Source: Streptomyces sp. MUM 178J (GTDB lineage Bacteria > Actinomycetota > Actinomycetes > Streptomycetales > Streptomycetaceae). From it: a DNA stretch of 64,000 bases. This document shows positions 1 through 7,111 of the stretch, in pieces. The stretch covers positions 76,700 to 140,699 of the forward strand of contig NZ_JADWYQ010000011.1 in the NCBI RefSeq assembly GCF_022414575.1, in the 5' to 3' direction. Numbering within the stretch: the stretch's first letter is position 1; every line of letters begins with the position of its first letter. The notes beneath the pieces are model-generated. The model was given only the letters and a program-made list of their open reading frames with translations, was not told the origin of the DNA and made no database searches. Position numbers and translations under genes: made by a program.

Positions 1-366
1 GCGCAGATAGCCCTCGGCGCTGAGCTGTTCGTACGCCTCCGTCACCAGCCCTCTGGAGACGCCCAGGTCCGCGGCGAGTTCCCGGCTCGGCGGCAGCCGG
101 GTGCCGGCGGCCAGCCGACCGGACCGCACCGCCTCGCGCAGCGCCGACTGCAGGGCGCGGCCACGTCCACGCGGTGGGGCGGCGTCCGCGGGCACCAGCA
201 GTTCCCAGGCAGCCGACCACACCGGTCCGCCTTTGGAACCGGTACCGGCACCGGTCTGAGTACCGGCCTCCGCGTCAGTCCCCGAGTCAGTCCCCGCGTC
301 AGTCCCCGCGTCAGTCCCCGTGTCAGTCCCCGTGTCAGTCCCCGAATTGGTCCCCGAATCCACCAT
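1..366 (-). CDS. MocR/PdxR-type GntR-family regulator, N-terminal part (cut by window edge)
   Basis: Only the first 122 codons are present; the frame runs off the left edge. From about residue 46 it is a GntR winged-helix domain ([18 protein letters not shown], then [18 protein letters not shown]). In the MocR family a PLP-binding aminotransferase-like domain follows, here outside the window. The ATG at 366 gives a 40-residue hydrophilic tail of SGTD/TGTD repeats encoded by 12-bp repeats. The in-frame GTG at 222 would remove that tail and is the alternative start. The gene is divergent from an EamA exporter across about 48 bp, the usual arrangement for a MocR regulator that controls a neighbouring transporter and itself. 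Confidence 0.8.
   Translation of the reverse strand, partial: MVDSGTNSGTDTGTDTGTDAGTDAGTDSGTDAEAGTQTGAGTGSKGGPVWSAAWELLVPADAAPPRGRGRALQSALREAVRSGRLAAGTRLPPSRELAADLGVSRGLVTEAYEQLSAEGYLR
274..357. repeat. 12-bp tandem repeat, about 7 units
   Basis: Seven consecutive 12-bp units of the type GTCAGTCCCCGN lie inside the 5' end of the MocR-type gene; the last unit is degenerate. Because 12 is a multiple of 3, changes in copy number keep the frame and only lengthen or shorten the Gly-Thr-Asp tail. Confidence 0.9.
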
Positions 367-372
367 GGAAAT

Positions 373-389
373 GGACCTTAAACCGGTCC
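373..389. promoter_or_regulatory. inverted repeat between MocR regulator and EamA gene (probable operator)
   Basis: GGACC at 373-377 and GGTCC at 385-389 form a perfect 5-bp inverted repeat around TTAAACC in the divergent intergenic region, a few bases upstream of the MocR ATG and 25 bp before the EamA ATG. The position fits an autoregulatory operator. Binding is inferred. Confidence 0.5.
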
Positions 390-414
390 GCCCCCGCCGC
401 CTAGCGTCGGCCGC

Positions 415-1503
415 ATGAACCCCCACCCCCTGCGCGGGGCGCTGCTCGCCGCCTTCGCCTGCGTCCTCGTCGGCGCGTCCTTCACCGCCAACAGCGTCCT
501 CGGCGGCTATCCGTACGCAGGCGGCCAGGCGCTGCGCTACGGAGTGGCCTGCGTGCTGCTCCTGCCGCTGCTGGGACGCGGCGGCTGCGCGCCCCTGCGC
601 ACGCTGACGGCCCGTCAGTGGGGGCGGCTCGCGCTGCTCGCGGCGGTGGGCATGGTCGGCTTCAACCTGTCTGTGCTGGCGGCGGAGCGCACCGCGGAGC
701 CCGCCGTTCCAGGAGTGTTCGTCGGCTGTGCGCCCGTGGCCGTCGCCGTACTGGCCCCGCTGCTCGACGGCCGGCGGTGCGCGCGCCCCGTGCTGCTGGG
801 CGCGCTGCTGGTGGCCGCCGGGGCGTTCACCGTCCAGGGGTGGGGGCGCACGGACGCCGCCGGGATCGCCTGGTCGCTCTGCGCGTTCCTCGGCGAGGTC
901 GGGTTCGCCCTGCTCGCGGTGCCCGTGCTGCGCCCCCTGGGCCCTCGGCTGCTGTCGGCGACGGTGTGCGGCGTCGCGGCGGTGGAGTCGGCGTTCGCCG
1001 GTCTGGTCGTGGACGGCCGCGGCATGCTTCCCGCGCCCACCGCCGCCGAGGCGCTGGCACTGCTGTGGCAGGCGGCGGTGGCGACCGTGGTCGGCTTTGT
1101 CTGCTGGTACCGGGCCATGCAGCACATCGGCGCCGAGCGCGCCACGCTCTTCTCCGGGCTGATCCCGGTCTCCGCCGCGCTGACCGCGCCGCTCGTCGCC
1201 GCCGGTGCGTACGGGCTGCCGCAGGCGCTGGGCAGCGCCCTTGTGGCGGCGGGCGTCGCCCTCGGCTCCGGTGTCCTGGCGCGCCGTCCCCGCACCGGAC
1301 GCCCGGCGCGTCCCGCGCCCGTGCCGGAGCCCGTACCCGCGCCCGTGCCGGAGCCCGTACCCCTGCCCGTGCCGGAGCCCGTACTTCTGGCCGAGCCGGA
1401 GCCCGCAGCCGCGGTGCCCGTACCCGTGCCGCCGCGGCCCGCGCCGGAGCCCGTACCCGCAGCCGCGGCGCCCGAGCCCCCGCCCGCGCGCGGTCGCGTC
1501 TGA
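415..1503 (+). CDS. EamA-family (drug/metabolite transporter superfamily) exporter
   Basis: A 362-residue membrane protein. Residues 1-290 hold about ten hydrophobic segments in the two-fold EamA repeat, starting with [18 protein letters not shown], which probably also anchors the N-terminus. EamA proteins export small metabolites or drugs; the substrate is unknown. The last 70 residues are not EamA: they are a Pro/Val/Glu-rich cytoplasmic tail ([15 protein letters not shown] and so on) encoded by 24-bp repeats. The ATG at 415 starts just before the first membrane segment. The divergent MocR-type gene is its likely regulator. Confidence 0.85.
   Translation: MNPHPLRGALLAAFACVLVGASFTANSVLGGYPYAGGQALRYGVACVLLLPLLGRGGCAPLRTLTARQWGRLALLAAVGMVGFNLSVLAAERTAEPAVPGVFVGCAPVAVAVLAPLLDGRRCARPVLLGALLVAAGAFTVQGWGRTDAAGIAWSLCAFLGEVGFALLAVPVLRPLGPRLLSATVCGVAAVESAFAGLVVDGRGMLPAPTAAEALALLWQAAVATVVGFVCWYRAMQHIGAERATLFSGLIPVSAALTAPLVAAGAYGLPQALGSALVAAGVALGSGVLARRPRTGRPARPAPVPEPVPAPVPEPVPLPVPEPVLLAEPEPAAAVPVPVPPRPAPEPVPAAAAPEPPPARGRV
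1321..1392. repeat. 24-bp tandem repeat encoding the Pro-Val-Pro-Glu tail of the EamA protein
   Basis: Three 24-bp units starting GTGCCGGAGCCCGTAC occur at 1321-1344, 1345-1368 and 1369-1392, with related degenerate copies to about 1470. They encode a PVPEPVPxPVPEPVP extension with no counterpart in the ordinary EamA fold. Confidence 0.85.
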
Positions 1504-1523
1504 GGCCCTCCTGCTCTTGCCGG

Positions 1524-2354
1524 CTACCGGCTGCCGTCGAGGATCACCCGGGCCACCAGGGCCGGATCATCGCTCATCGGGACATGGCCGCAGCCCGGCA
1601 GCCGGATGAGGCGGGCGCCCGGGATGACGTGCTTGGCCCGCACCCCCTGCCGCCGCAGCAGCAACCGGTCCTTGGTGCCCCAGGCGATGGTGACCGGGAC
1701 ATCCGGGATGTCGTCGGTGAAGAGCACCGACCCTCCGGCGACCAGCGTCGGTTCAAACCCCGTCGCGTTGCGCAGTGCCAGCGTCTCCGCGACGGCCGCC
1801 TCGGGCGATCTGCGCCCCGGCCGGGCGTAGATGCTGCTGACGAGCGCCGCCCGTCCCGCCGTCGTCCGGGAGAGCCGCTCGACCAGGGCGGGCGGCATGG
1901 TCTGCGCACCGGCCCGCATCGCCCGCAGCGTGGTGAACGCATAGCGCCGCTCCGCCTCCGACCAGAATCCGGCAGGGGACAGCGCGGTCACCGACCGTAC
2001 GAGCTTCTCCCGCCCCAGCTGAAGGGCCAGCAGTCCGCCGAGGGAGTTCCCCGCGACATGCGGCCGCTCCACCCCCAGGGCCTCGCACAGGTTGCCGAGC
2101 ACCGTCGCCACGGTCGCCAGGTCGTACGGCACCCCCTCCGGCAGCGCGGCCGACGCGCCGAAGCCCGGCAGGTCGATGGCGATGACGTCCCGCTCCGCCG
2201 CCAGGACGCCGAGCACCGGCTCCCACGCCTGCCAGTGGTGCCCTATCCCGTGCAGAAGCAGCAGCGGCTCGCCGGCCCCCGCGCGTTCATATGTCACCGT
2301 CAGGGCGCGGCTGCCGCCTGGGGTGTCGACGGGGAACGAGATCTCTGCGGCCAT
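1524..2354 (-). CDS. alpha/beta-fold hydrolase
   Basis: A 276-residue soluble hydrolase. The oxyanion/early-loop motif [11 protein letters not shown], the nucleophile elbow GNSLGG (serine) and a C-terminal [11 protein letters not shown] (histidine) mark the alpha/beta hydrolase fold. Substrate is not predictable. I chose the ATG at 2354 (MAAEISF) because an AGGAG ribosome-binding site precedes it; the ATG at 2378 has none and would run into the promoter. A perfect inverted repeat lies 36 bp upstream. The gene is divergent from the ECF41 sigma factor gene. Confidence 0.8.
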   Translation of the reverse strand: MAAEISFPVDTPGGSRALTVTYERAGAGEPLLLLHGIGHHWQAWEPVLGVLAAERDVIAIDLPGFGASAALPEGVPYDLATVATVLGNLCEALGVERPHVAGNSLGGLLALQLGREKLVRSVTALSPAGFWSEAERRYAFTTLRAMRAGAQTMPPALVERLSRTTAGRAALVSSIYARPGRRSPEAAVAETLALRNATGFEPTLVAGGSVLFTDDIPDVPVTIAWGTKDRLLLRRQGVRAKHVIPGARLIRLPGCGHVPMSDDPALVARVILDGSR

Positions 2355-2389
2355 GCTGCGCTCCTGACCCATGAACATAGACGGACTGT

Positions 2390-2404
2390 CAGTAACAATT
2401 ACTG
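2390..2404. promoter_or_regulatory. perfect palindrome CAGTAA-CAA-TTACTG upstream of hydrolase gene
   Basis: A 15-bp element with 6-bp perfect arms sits in the divergent region between the hydrolase and the ECF41 sigma factor gene. It resembles a small dimeric repressor operator (TetR or MarR type). No cognate regulator is encoded next to it. Confidence 0.4.
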
Positions 2405-2488
2405 CTCGGTAGCATAGGGTTCAAGAGGCCGAACGCGTCATATGCACCGCGCTGTGCCGCGCCTGAACGGGTGTGCTGGGATGGAGTC

Positions 2489-3373
2489 GTGGCGACCGAC
2501 ACCGTGACCGACGTCTTCGAAGAGCACAGGCCCGTCCTGACTGGCGTGGCGTACCGCATGCTGGGCAGAGTGGCCGACGCCGAGGACGTGGTCCAGGAGG
2601 CATGGCTGCGCTGGTCCGCCGAAGACCGCGGCGGTGTCGCCGAGCCGCGCGCCTACCTCGTGCGCGTCGCTACCCGTCTGGCCGTCGACCGGCTGCGGCA
2701 GATCCGGTCGCGCAGGGAGACATACGTCGGGCCCTGGCTTCCCGAGCCCCTTGTCACCGATGTGGCGCACGCCGCCCCCGACGCCGCCGAGCGTGCCGCG
2801 CTGGCCGACTCCGTCTCGCTCGCCGTCCTCGTCGTCCTGGAGTCCCTCTCCCCGCTGGAGCGCGCCGTGTTCGTGCTCCGCGAGGCGTTCGGCTTCCCGT
2901 ACGGCGAGATCGCCTCGGCCCTCGACCGCTCCGAGGCGGCCGTGCGCCAGCTCGCCGGCCGGGCGCGCCGCCATGTGCAGGAGCGCAAGCCGCGCTACGA
3001 CGCCGACCCCGTCCAGTGCCGCGAACTGACCGAGCGTTTCCTCGCCGCGGCTTCCGGGGGCGACTTCGACGCGCTGCTGACGCTGCTCGCCCCCGACGTC
3101 CGGCTCGTCGGGGACTCCGGCGGCAAGGCCAAGGCCCCCCTGCGCGTCCTGGAGACCGCGGACAAGGTCGGCCGCTTCCTCGTCGCCGTGTCCCGGCAGT
3201 CCGCCGAGCAGTTGGAGCTCCGCTTCGTCGAGGTCAACGGCGCCCCCGCGCTGCTGGCCCTGACGGATGGGAAGCCGGACAGCGTCTTCCAGCTGGCGAT
3301 CAGGGACGGGCGCGTCCAGTGCGTCTACGTCATCCGCAATCCCGACAAGCTCGCCTCGCTGCCAGTGGGCTGA
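2489..3373 (+). CDS. ECF41-family RNA polymerase sigma factor with SnoaL-like C-terminal domain (SigJ type)
   Basis: About 294 residues. The N-terminal half carries sigma region 2 (FEEHRPVLTGVAYRMLG, DAEDVVQEAWLRW) and region 4 (LSPLERAVFVLREAFGFPY plus a helix-turn-helix ending AAVRQLAGRARRHV). A SnoaL/NTF2-like domain of about 120 residues follows, with the ECF41 signatures DSGGK (consensus DGGGK) and NPDKL near the C-terminus. ECF41 factors have no separate anti-sigma factor; the C-terminal extension controls their activity. The GTG at 2489 gives the family N-terminus (MATDTVTDVF); the GTG at 2471 is the alternative. ECF41 genes often sit beside an oxidoreductase or hydrolase target; here the divergent hydrolase is the candidate. 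Confidence 0.88.
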   Translation: MATDTVTDVFEEHRPVLTGVAYRMLGRVADAEDVVQEAWLRWSAEDRGGVAEPRAYLVRVATRLAVDRLRQIRSRRETYVGPWLPEPLVTDVAHAAPDAAERAALADSVSLAVLVVLESLSPLERAVFVLREAFGFPYGEIASALDRSEAAVRQLAGRARRHVQERKPRYDADPVQCRELTERFLAAASGGDFDALLTLLAPDVRLVGDSGGKAKAPLRVLETADKVGRFLVAVSRQSAEQLELRFVEVNGAPALLALTDGKPDSVFQLAIRDGRVQCVYVIRNPDKLASLPVG

Positions 3374-3380
3374 AACCCCG

Positions 3381-3418
3381 CCTGCGGGCCGAACCCGCAG
3401 GCCGGGCACCGTGCCCGG
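3381..3418 (+). terminator. two adjacent stem-loops after the ECF41 gene
   Basis: Seven bases after the stop codon, CCTGCGGG and CCCGCAGG (3381-3388, 3394-3401) form a perfect 8-bp stem. A second stem, CCGGGC/GCCCGG, follows at 3402-3418. There is no U tract, as is common for GC-rich actinobacterial terminators. Confidence 0.55.
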
Positions 3419-3508
3419 GGCGGCTGCGAGATTCATTTCCGCCACCTTCCCGCAGCCGTCCCAACACGCAGCGGCATCATTCCGTTCCACTGAGTAAGCT
3501 GCGCTGGA

Positions 3509-3522
3509 TTGGTCTTGACCAA
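3509..3522. promoter_or_regulatory. DasR-like operator palindrome TTGGTC-TT-GACCAA
   Basis: A perfect 14-bp inverted repeat whose core TGGTCTTGACCA differs by one base from the core of the DasR-responsive element (TGGTCTAGACCA). It overlaps the -35 hexamer of the promoter for the downstream GntR/UTRA regulator, so a bound repressor would exclude RNA polymerase. Confidence 0.7.
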
Positions 3523-3543
3523 GGGTGTACGCCGTCCTATGGT
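3515..3543 (+). promoter_or_regulatory. predicted housekeeping promoter for the GntR/UTRA gene
   Basis: TTGACC at 3515-3520 and TATGGT at 3538-3543 are separated by exactly 17 bp, close to the principal sigma-factor consensus. Transcription would start near 3550, leaving a leader of about 85 nt before the GTG at 3635. Confidence 0.6.
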
Positions 3544-3634
3544 CGCAGAGTTAGTGCAGGAACCTTTAATAAACAAAGGCGCGAAAAGAGCGCGGCAAAG
3601 CCGCCGCTGACATGGCGATTGGCGGAGGATCAGG

Positions 3635-4399
3635 GTGGGGACGACGCAGCTCGAGACAGTGCCGGAGCCCAAGTACTGGCACCTCAAGACCGTGATCAGC
3701 GAAGCGCTCGACTCGGACTTCGCGGTGGGGGAGATCCTGCCCAACGAGCGGGACCTCGCCGCCCGGTTCGGCGTCGCCCGCGCCACGCTCCGGCAGGCCC
3801 TGGAACAGCTCGAGCTGGAAGGCCGGTTGCAGCGCCGCCGCGGCGTCGGCACCACGGTCGCCCCGCCGCGCATGGGCGTCGACGTCTCCACCCCCCGGCA
3901 GGGCTGGCCCGGCGCCGGCCAGGACGCCTGGCAGCCGATCGGCTGCACCACCGCGCTGCCGCCCCACTCCGTGGCCCGGCTGCTCGAAGCCGAAGACGGC
4001 GAAGAAGCCCACACCGTTCGCCGACTGCGCCTCGGCCAGGGCCAGCCGCTGGCCGCCGAACTGCTGTATGTGCCCCTCGCGTCGGTTCCCGCGCGGGCCG
4101 TCGGCGACACCGCCTCGGGCCCCGCCCGCGCCCGGTCGGTCCTGAGCGAGCTCCGCCGCCTCCCCCTCGAAGGACAGGACCGCGCCGTCGAGCTGGGCTC
4201 CGCCCGGGCCGACGACGCCAAGGAACTCGACCGGCTGCCCGGTGCGCCGGTGCTCGTCGTCACCACCCGGTACTTCTCGGGCGGCCGGACCGCGGCGGTC
4301 TCCGTCGCCACCTACCGCGCCGACACCTGCCGGCTCACCTTCGGCGACTTCGGGGACCTGGAGATCAGCCACCACGGGCAGCAGCGGCAGGCCTCCTGA
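3635..4399 (+). CDS. GntR-family transcriptional regulator with UTRA domain
   Basis: A 254-residue repressor-type protein. Residues 10-80 are a GntR winged helix (YWHLKTVISEAL; LPNERDLAARFGVARATLRQ; LEGRLQRRRGVGTTV). Residues 90-245 match the UTRA ligand-binding fold, which in HutC/DasR-type proteins binds sugar phosphates or similar effectors. The start is GTG with GGAGG six bases upstream. The upstream operator resembles a DasR site, so the protein may be an autoregulated DasR-like paralogue or a DasR target. It diverges too far in the UTRA part for me to call it DasR. The ROK regulator downstream, on the other strand, also belongs to a sugar-responsive family. Confidence 0.85.
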   Translation: MGTTQLETVPEPKYWHLKTVISEALDSDFAVGEILPNERDLAARFGVARATLRQALEQLELEGRLQRRRGVGTTVAPPRMGVDVSTPRQGWPGAGQDAWQPIGCTTALPPHSVARLLEAEDGEEAHTVRRLRLGQGQPLAAELLYVPLASVPARAVGDTASGPARARSVLSELRRLPLEGQDRAVELGSARADDAKELDRLPGAPVLVVTTRYFSGGRTAAVSVATYRADTCRLTFGDFGDLEISHHGQQRQAS

Positions 4400-4561
4400 G
4401 GCTGCCTGCAGGGGCCGCCCCGGACCGGTCCCCCAGGGGGCTGACACGGGGCCGGGCGGGGCCGCGGGACTGACACGGGACCGGGCGGTCCACGGGAGGC
4501 CCCCGTGCTCGTCCGTCCGCCGAGGGGGCCGATCCCGGTCGGCAGCCCGCGGCAGGCAGGA

Positions 4562-4589
4562 CAGGCGGGGCAGGGCAGGCGGGGCAGGG
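4562..4589. repeat. 14-bp tandem repeat (two copies) in GntR-ROK intergenic region
   Basis: CAGGCGGGGCAGGG is repeated at 4562-4575 and 4576-4589. The rest of 4400-4605 also has an imperfect direct repeat starting CTGACACGGG (near 4440 and 4470). No gene is visible; these genes converge here. Confidence 0.7.
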
Positions 4590-4605
4590 CAGCCGCGGCG
4601 GGTGC

Positions 4606-5790
4606 CTATCGCCGCCCCGTCACCGACCCCTCGACGGCGAAGAGCTGCTCCTCCAGATGATCCAGCGCAAGCCGCAACGCGCCCGTCGCCACCGCCGCCT
4701 CGCCCAGCAGCGACAGCGTCACCCGCGGAGGGCGCAGACAGAACCGCGACAGCTGTGCGCGCAGCGGATCGAGCACGCCGTCGAGGCCCGCCGCCCAGCC
4801 GCCCACGATCACCACCTCGGGGTCGAGGGCGAGCACCAGCGCCGCCACATCGTGCACCAGACGCTGGATGAAACGGTCCACTGCCGCCTGCGCCCGGACA
4901 TCGCCCTGCCGAGCGAGCGCGAAGACCGCGGCCACCGCCTGCTCGTCGAGCGGATGCAGCGGCTCGTCCGTCGTGGACAGCAGCGTCTCCGGGGTCACCT
5001 CGCGTCCCAGCAGATGCAGAGCGCCGATCTCGCCCGCCGCACCCCCGAAGCCCCGGTGCAGCCGCCCTCCGATCAGCGAGCCGGCCCCCGGGCTGAGTCC
5101 CGCCAGTACGAAGACGATGTCGTCCGAGTCCGCGGCCGCACCCTTCCAGTGCTCGGCCACGGCGGCGGCGTTGGCGTCGTTCTCCACCAGCACCGGGCAG
5201 CGGAACGACCGGCGCAGCCGCTCGCCCAGCGCCAGCCCGGTCCAGCCGGGGAGGGCGGTCCCCAGCCGTACCGTCCCGTCCGCCTCCACGATCCCGGGTG
5301 AACCCACCCCGACCGCCCGCAGACTGCCGCGTGCCACACCTGCCCGCCGCAGCACATCGGTCACCACGGACCGCACCCGCTCCAGCCGCTCGTCCGCCGA
5401 GGCGGTTTCGGACACCTCACGGGAGCCCGCGCCGATGATCCGTCCGTCCAGACCCGACAGCAGGGCGGCGACCCGGTGCGCACCGATCTCGATCCCCAGC
5501 AGATGTCCTGCCTCGGCCCGGAAGCGGAACCTTCGCGCGGGCCGGCCCTGCCTGCGGGCCTCGCCCTCCTCCGGAGCCGCCTCCGTCACCAGGCCGTCCG
5601 CGATGAGCCCCTCGACCACGCCCTCCACCGTCGGCCGGGACAGACCGGTGATACGGGTCAGATCGGTCAGCGTGGGAGTGTCCGCACCACGCAGCGCATG
5701 GAGTACCACCGCGGAGTTGATCCGCCGCAGCAGGGACGGGTCCCCGCCGGTCAGCCGCCCCACCGTTGTGTCCTCCCAGCTCGAGCGCAT
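4606..5790 (-). CDS. ROK-family transcriptional regulator lacking the usual zinc-site residues
   Basis: 394 residues. An N-terminal MarR-like winged helix (residues 15-80; LTRITGLSRPTVEGVVEGL) is followed by a ROK sugar-kinase-like domain. The catalytic-type ENDANAAA motif is present, but the phosphate-1 motif reads GIEIGAHR instead of DxGxT. The segment GAAGEIGALHLL also lacks the GEIGH histidine and the CxCGxxGC cysteines that bind zinc in typical ROK proteins. It is therefore probably a DNA-binding regulator without kinase activity and possibly without a canonical sugar site. The frame stays open to 6372, but only the ATG at 5790 gives the family start. Confidence 0.85.
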   Translation of the reverse strand: MRSSWEDTTVGRLTGGDPSLLRRINSAVVLHALRGADTPTLTDLTRITGLSRPTVEGVVEGLIADGLVTEAAPEEGEARRQGRPARRFRFRAEAGHLLGIEIGAHRVAALLSGLDGRIIGAGSREVSETASADERLERVRSVVTDVLRRAGVARGSLRAVGVGSPGIVEADGTVRLGTALPGWTGLALGERLRRSFRCPVLVENDANAAAVAEHWKGAAADSDDIVFVLAGLSPGAGSLIGGRLHRGFGGAAGEIGALHLLGREVTPETLLSTTDEPLHPLDEQAVAAVFALARQGDVRAQAAVDRFIQRLVHDVAALVLALDPEVVIVGGWAAGLDGVLDPLRAQLSRFCLRPPRVTLSLLGEAAVATGALRLALDHLEEQLFAVEGSVTGRR

Positions 5791-5896
5791 GTCACGCGGA
5801 TGGTACTCGCCGGTCGCGAGCGCGGCGAGCGGCCTGCGGGGCGGGGGAGCCCTGACGCGGCCGACCGGAGGTGAATCGCTCGCAGCGCCGCGACAG

Positions 5897-5918
5897 CTGA
5901 CGGCATGCCATATGTCAG
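5897..5918. promoter_or_regulatory. inverted repeat CTGAC/GTCAG around GGCATGCC, with a third copy near 5933
   Basis: CTGAC at 5897-5901 and GTCAG at 5914-5918 flank an inner GGCATGCC palindrome; CTGACGGCATG recurs at 5933-5943 and includes the downstream ATG. The array lies between the divergent ROK gene and the small gene at 5941, so it is a plausible binding site for the ROK regulator. Confidence 0.4.
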
Positions 5919-5940
5919 TGGGGGCCGGTTTACTGACGGC

Positions 5941-6354
5941 ATGACCCCAGCAGACCAGCTCGCCGAGATAGACCGGCTGCGCACCCGGGCGTTCGCTGAG
6001 GACGGGCCCGGCTACCACCTGGTGGAGCTGAGCGAGGGGGGCGCCGTCGGGGGCGCGGCGGAGGAAGCATCCTGGGAGCAGGCGTCCGAGCAGTGTGAGG
6101 CGGACTGCGATGCGCTGGTGACGCTGCTGTCCGCCCGGTGGGGCCGGGCGGATCCGTTCAGTGTGTGGTCGCTGTCCGTCCGCAGCGCCTCCGGTGAGAA
6201 GGCTCCGGCCTCCTGGGTCGCCCTGAGCCACCTTGTGGACTACGTCACCGCCTGGCAGGCGAACGACCGCTGGATAGCCGTGGGTACGGCACGGCGGGAC
6301 CGGGGGCGGCGCCCGGGGCTGCTGGTGCTGATCACGGGGGACGCGCCGCCGTAG
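5941..6354 (+). CDS. conserved hypothetical protein
   Basis: 137 residues, acidic, no signal peptide or membrane segment. I do not recognise the family. The first 35 residues are helical and charged (MTPADQLAEIDRLRTRAF); the middle (EQCEADCDALVTLLSARWG) contains two cysteines; the C-terminal half looks beta-rich (WIAVGTARRDRGRRPGLLVLI). The ATG at 5941 and the in-frame ATG at 5905 are both preceded by the same TGACGGC sequence, so the start is uncertain. The gene is divergent from the ROK regulator. Confidence 0.6.
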   Translation: MTPADQLAEIDRLRTRAFAEDGPGYHLVELSEGGAVGGAAEEASWEQASEQCEADCDALVTLLSARWGRADPFSVWSLSVRSASGEKAPASWVALSHLVDYVTAWQANDRWIAVGTARRDRGRRPGLLVLITGDAPP

Positions 6355-6378
6355 GGGCTGGACCTTTCCCACCCCGCA

Positions 6379-6554
6379 CGCCCCTTCCCGTAACAGGGGC
6401 TCTGCCCCGGACTCCTGCGCCGCAAGCTTCCCCAGCTAGCGCTGGGCGGTGGCCCCGGGGCGGGGCTGGATTTTCCAGCCCGTCCGGCGTTTGAGGACAC
6501 GGCCGAAGGCCGTACGGGGGTCTGGGGGCTTGCCCCCGGTTACGGGAAGGGGCG
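6379..6554. repeat. 176-bp element with 16-bp terminal inverted repeats and internal hairpins
   Basis: CGCCCCTTCCCGTAAC at 6379-6394 is exactly the reverse complement of 6539-6554, and the match continues outward imperfectly. Inside are an AGGGGCTCTGCCCC-type hairpin, the stem GGGCTGGA/TCCAGCCC (6463-6481), and a 23-bp block (6493-6515) found again at 45036-45058. It encodes no protein. The right arm supplies the last codons and TAA stop of mug. Confidence 0.8.
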
Positions 6555-7055
6555 GGGTGGGGGAGCACACCCGCCCGCCGCCACTCGCAGGCGGCGGAAC
6601 TCCTCCGCCATCGCCTCCGCCGTCCAGTGCGCGTTCAGCCCGCTCGGATTCGGCAGCACCCACACACGGGTGTCACCGATCATCCCCTCCTGGCGGCCGA
6701 TCCGGGCCCTTCGGTCGCCGAACGCCGTGCGGTACGCGGTCACGCCCACCACGGCCAGCCAGCGCGGACGCAGTCGCTCCACCTTGGCCCGGAGCGCGAC
6801 GCCGCCCGTGCGGAGTTCGTCGTCGCTCAGCTCGTCCGCCCGCGCCGTCGCCCTGGCCGCCACATTGGTGATGCCGAGCCCGTACGAGAGGAGCTCGTGC
6901 TGTTCCTCGGGCAGCAGCCGGCGCGGGGTGAAGCCCGACAGGTGCAGCACCGGCCAGAAGCGGTTGCCGGGACGGGCGAAGTGGCAGCCGGTGGCCGCGG
7001 ACATCAGGCTGGGGTTGATGCCGCAGAACAGCACGGACAGGCCGCCCGCGGCCAC
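6540..7055 (-). CDS. mug: G/U mismatch-specific uracil-DNA glycosylase (Mug/TDG family)
   Basis: 171 residues from the GTG at 7055. The active-site motif GINPS and the motif LPNPSGLNAHW are those of the MUG/TDG family, which removes uracil or thymine mispaired with guanine in base-excision repair. The same frame extends upstream to a CTG at 7113-7115 with family-like sequence (TPEELQAARDRTVPDV), so the true start may be that CTG, overlapping the purB stop by 4 bp. The C-terminal PRPFP and the stop codon come from the right arm of the repeat element, so the native end was probably a few residues earlier. Confidence 0.85.
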   Translation of the reverse strand: MAAGGLSVLFCGINPSLMSAATGCHFARPGNRFWPVLHLSGFTPRRLLPEEQHELLSYGLGITNVAARATARADELSDDELRTGGVALRAKVERLRPRWLAVVGVTAYRTAFGDRRARIGRQEGMIGDTRVWVLPNPSGLNAHWTAEAMAEEFRRLRVAAGGCAPPPRPFP

Positions 7056-7111
7056 ATCCGGAACGGTGCGGTCGCGGGCGGCCTGAAGCTCCTCGGGGGT
7101 CGGCCGGCGGG

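Noticed and set aside
274..357. CRISPR-like array
   Set aside because: Units are contiguous 12-bp repeats without spacers and lie in a coding frame.
618..2417. Long plus-strand open frame of 599 codons
   Set aside because: It is a GC-skew shadow lying across the EamA and hydrolase genes in another frame; composition is Arg/Gly/Ala-rich with no family resemblance.
3635..4399. Calling the GntR/UTRA gene dasR
   Set aside because: The sequence departs strongly from DasR in the effector domain, and dasR is normally linked to sugar transport genes elsewhere.
2473..4473. Long plus-strand open frame spanning the ECF41 and GntR genes
   Set aside because: It runs through both recognised genes and their intergenic terminator out of frame, with a biased Arg-rich product.
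5791..6372. Upstream extension of the ROK regulator
   Set aside because: The frame is open, but the added sequence is antisense to the gene at 5941 and the family N-terminus begins at the ATG at 5790.
6379..6554. Insertion sequence
   Set aside because: Only 176 bp with no transposase; kept as a repeat element.
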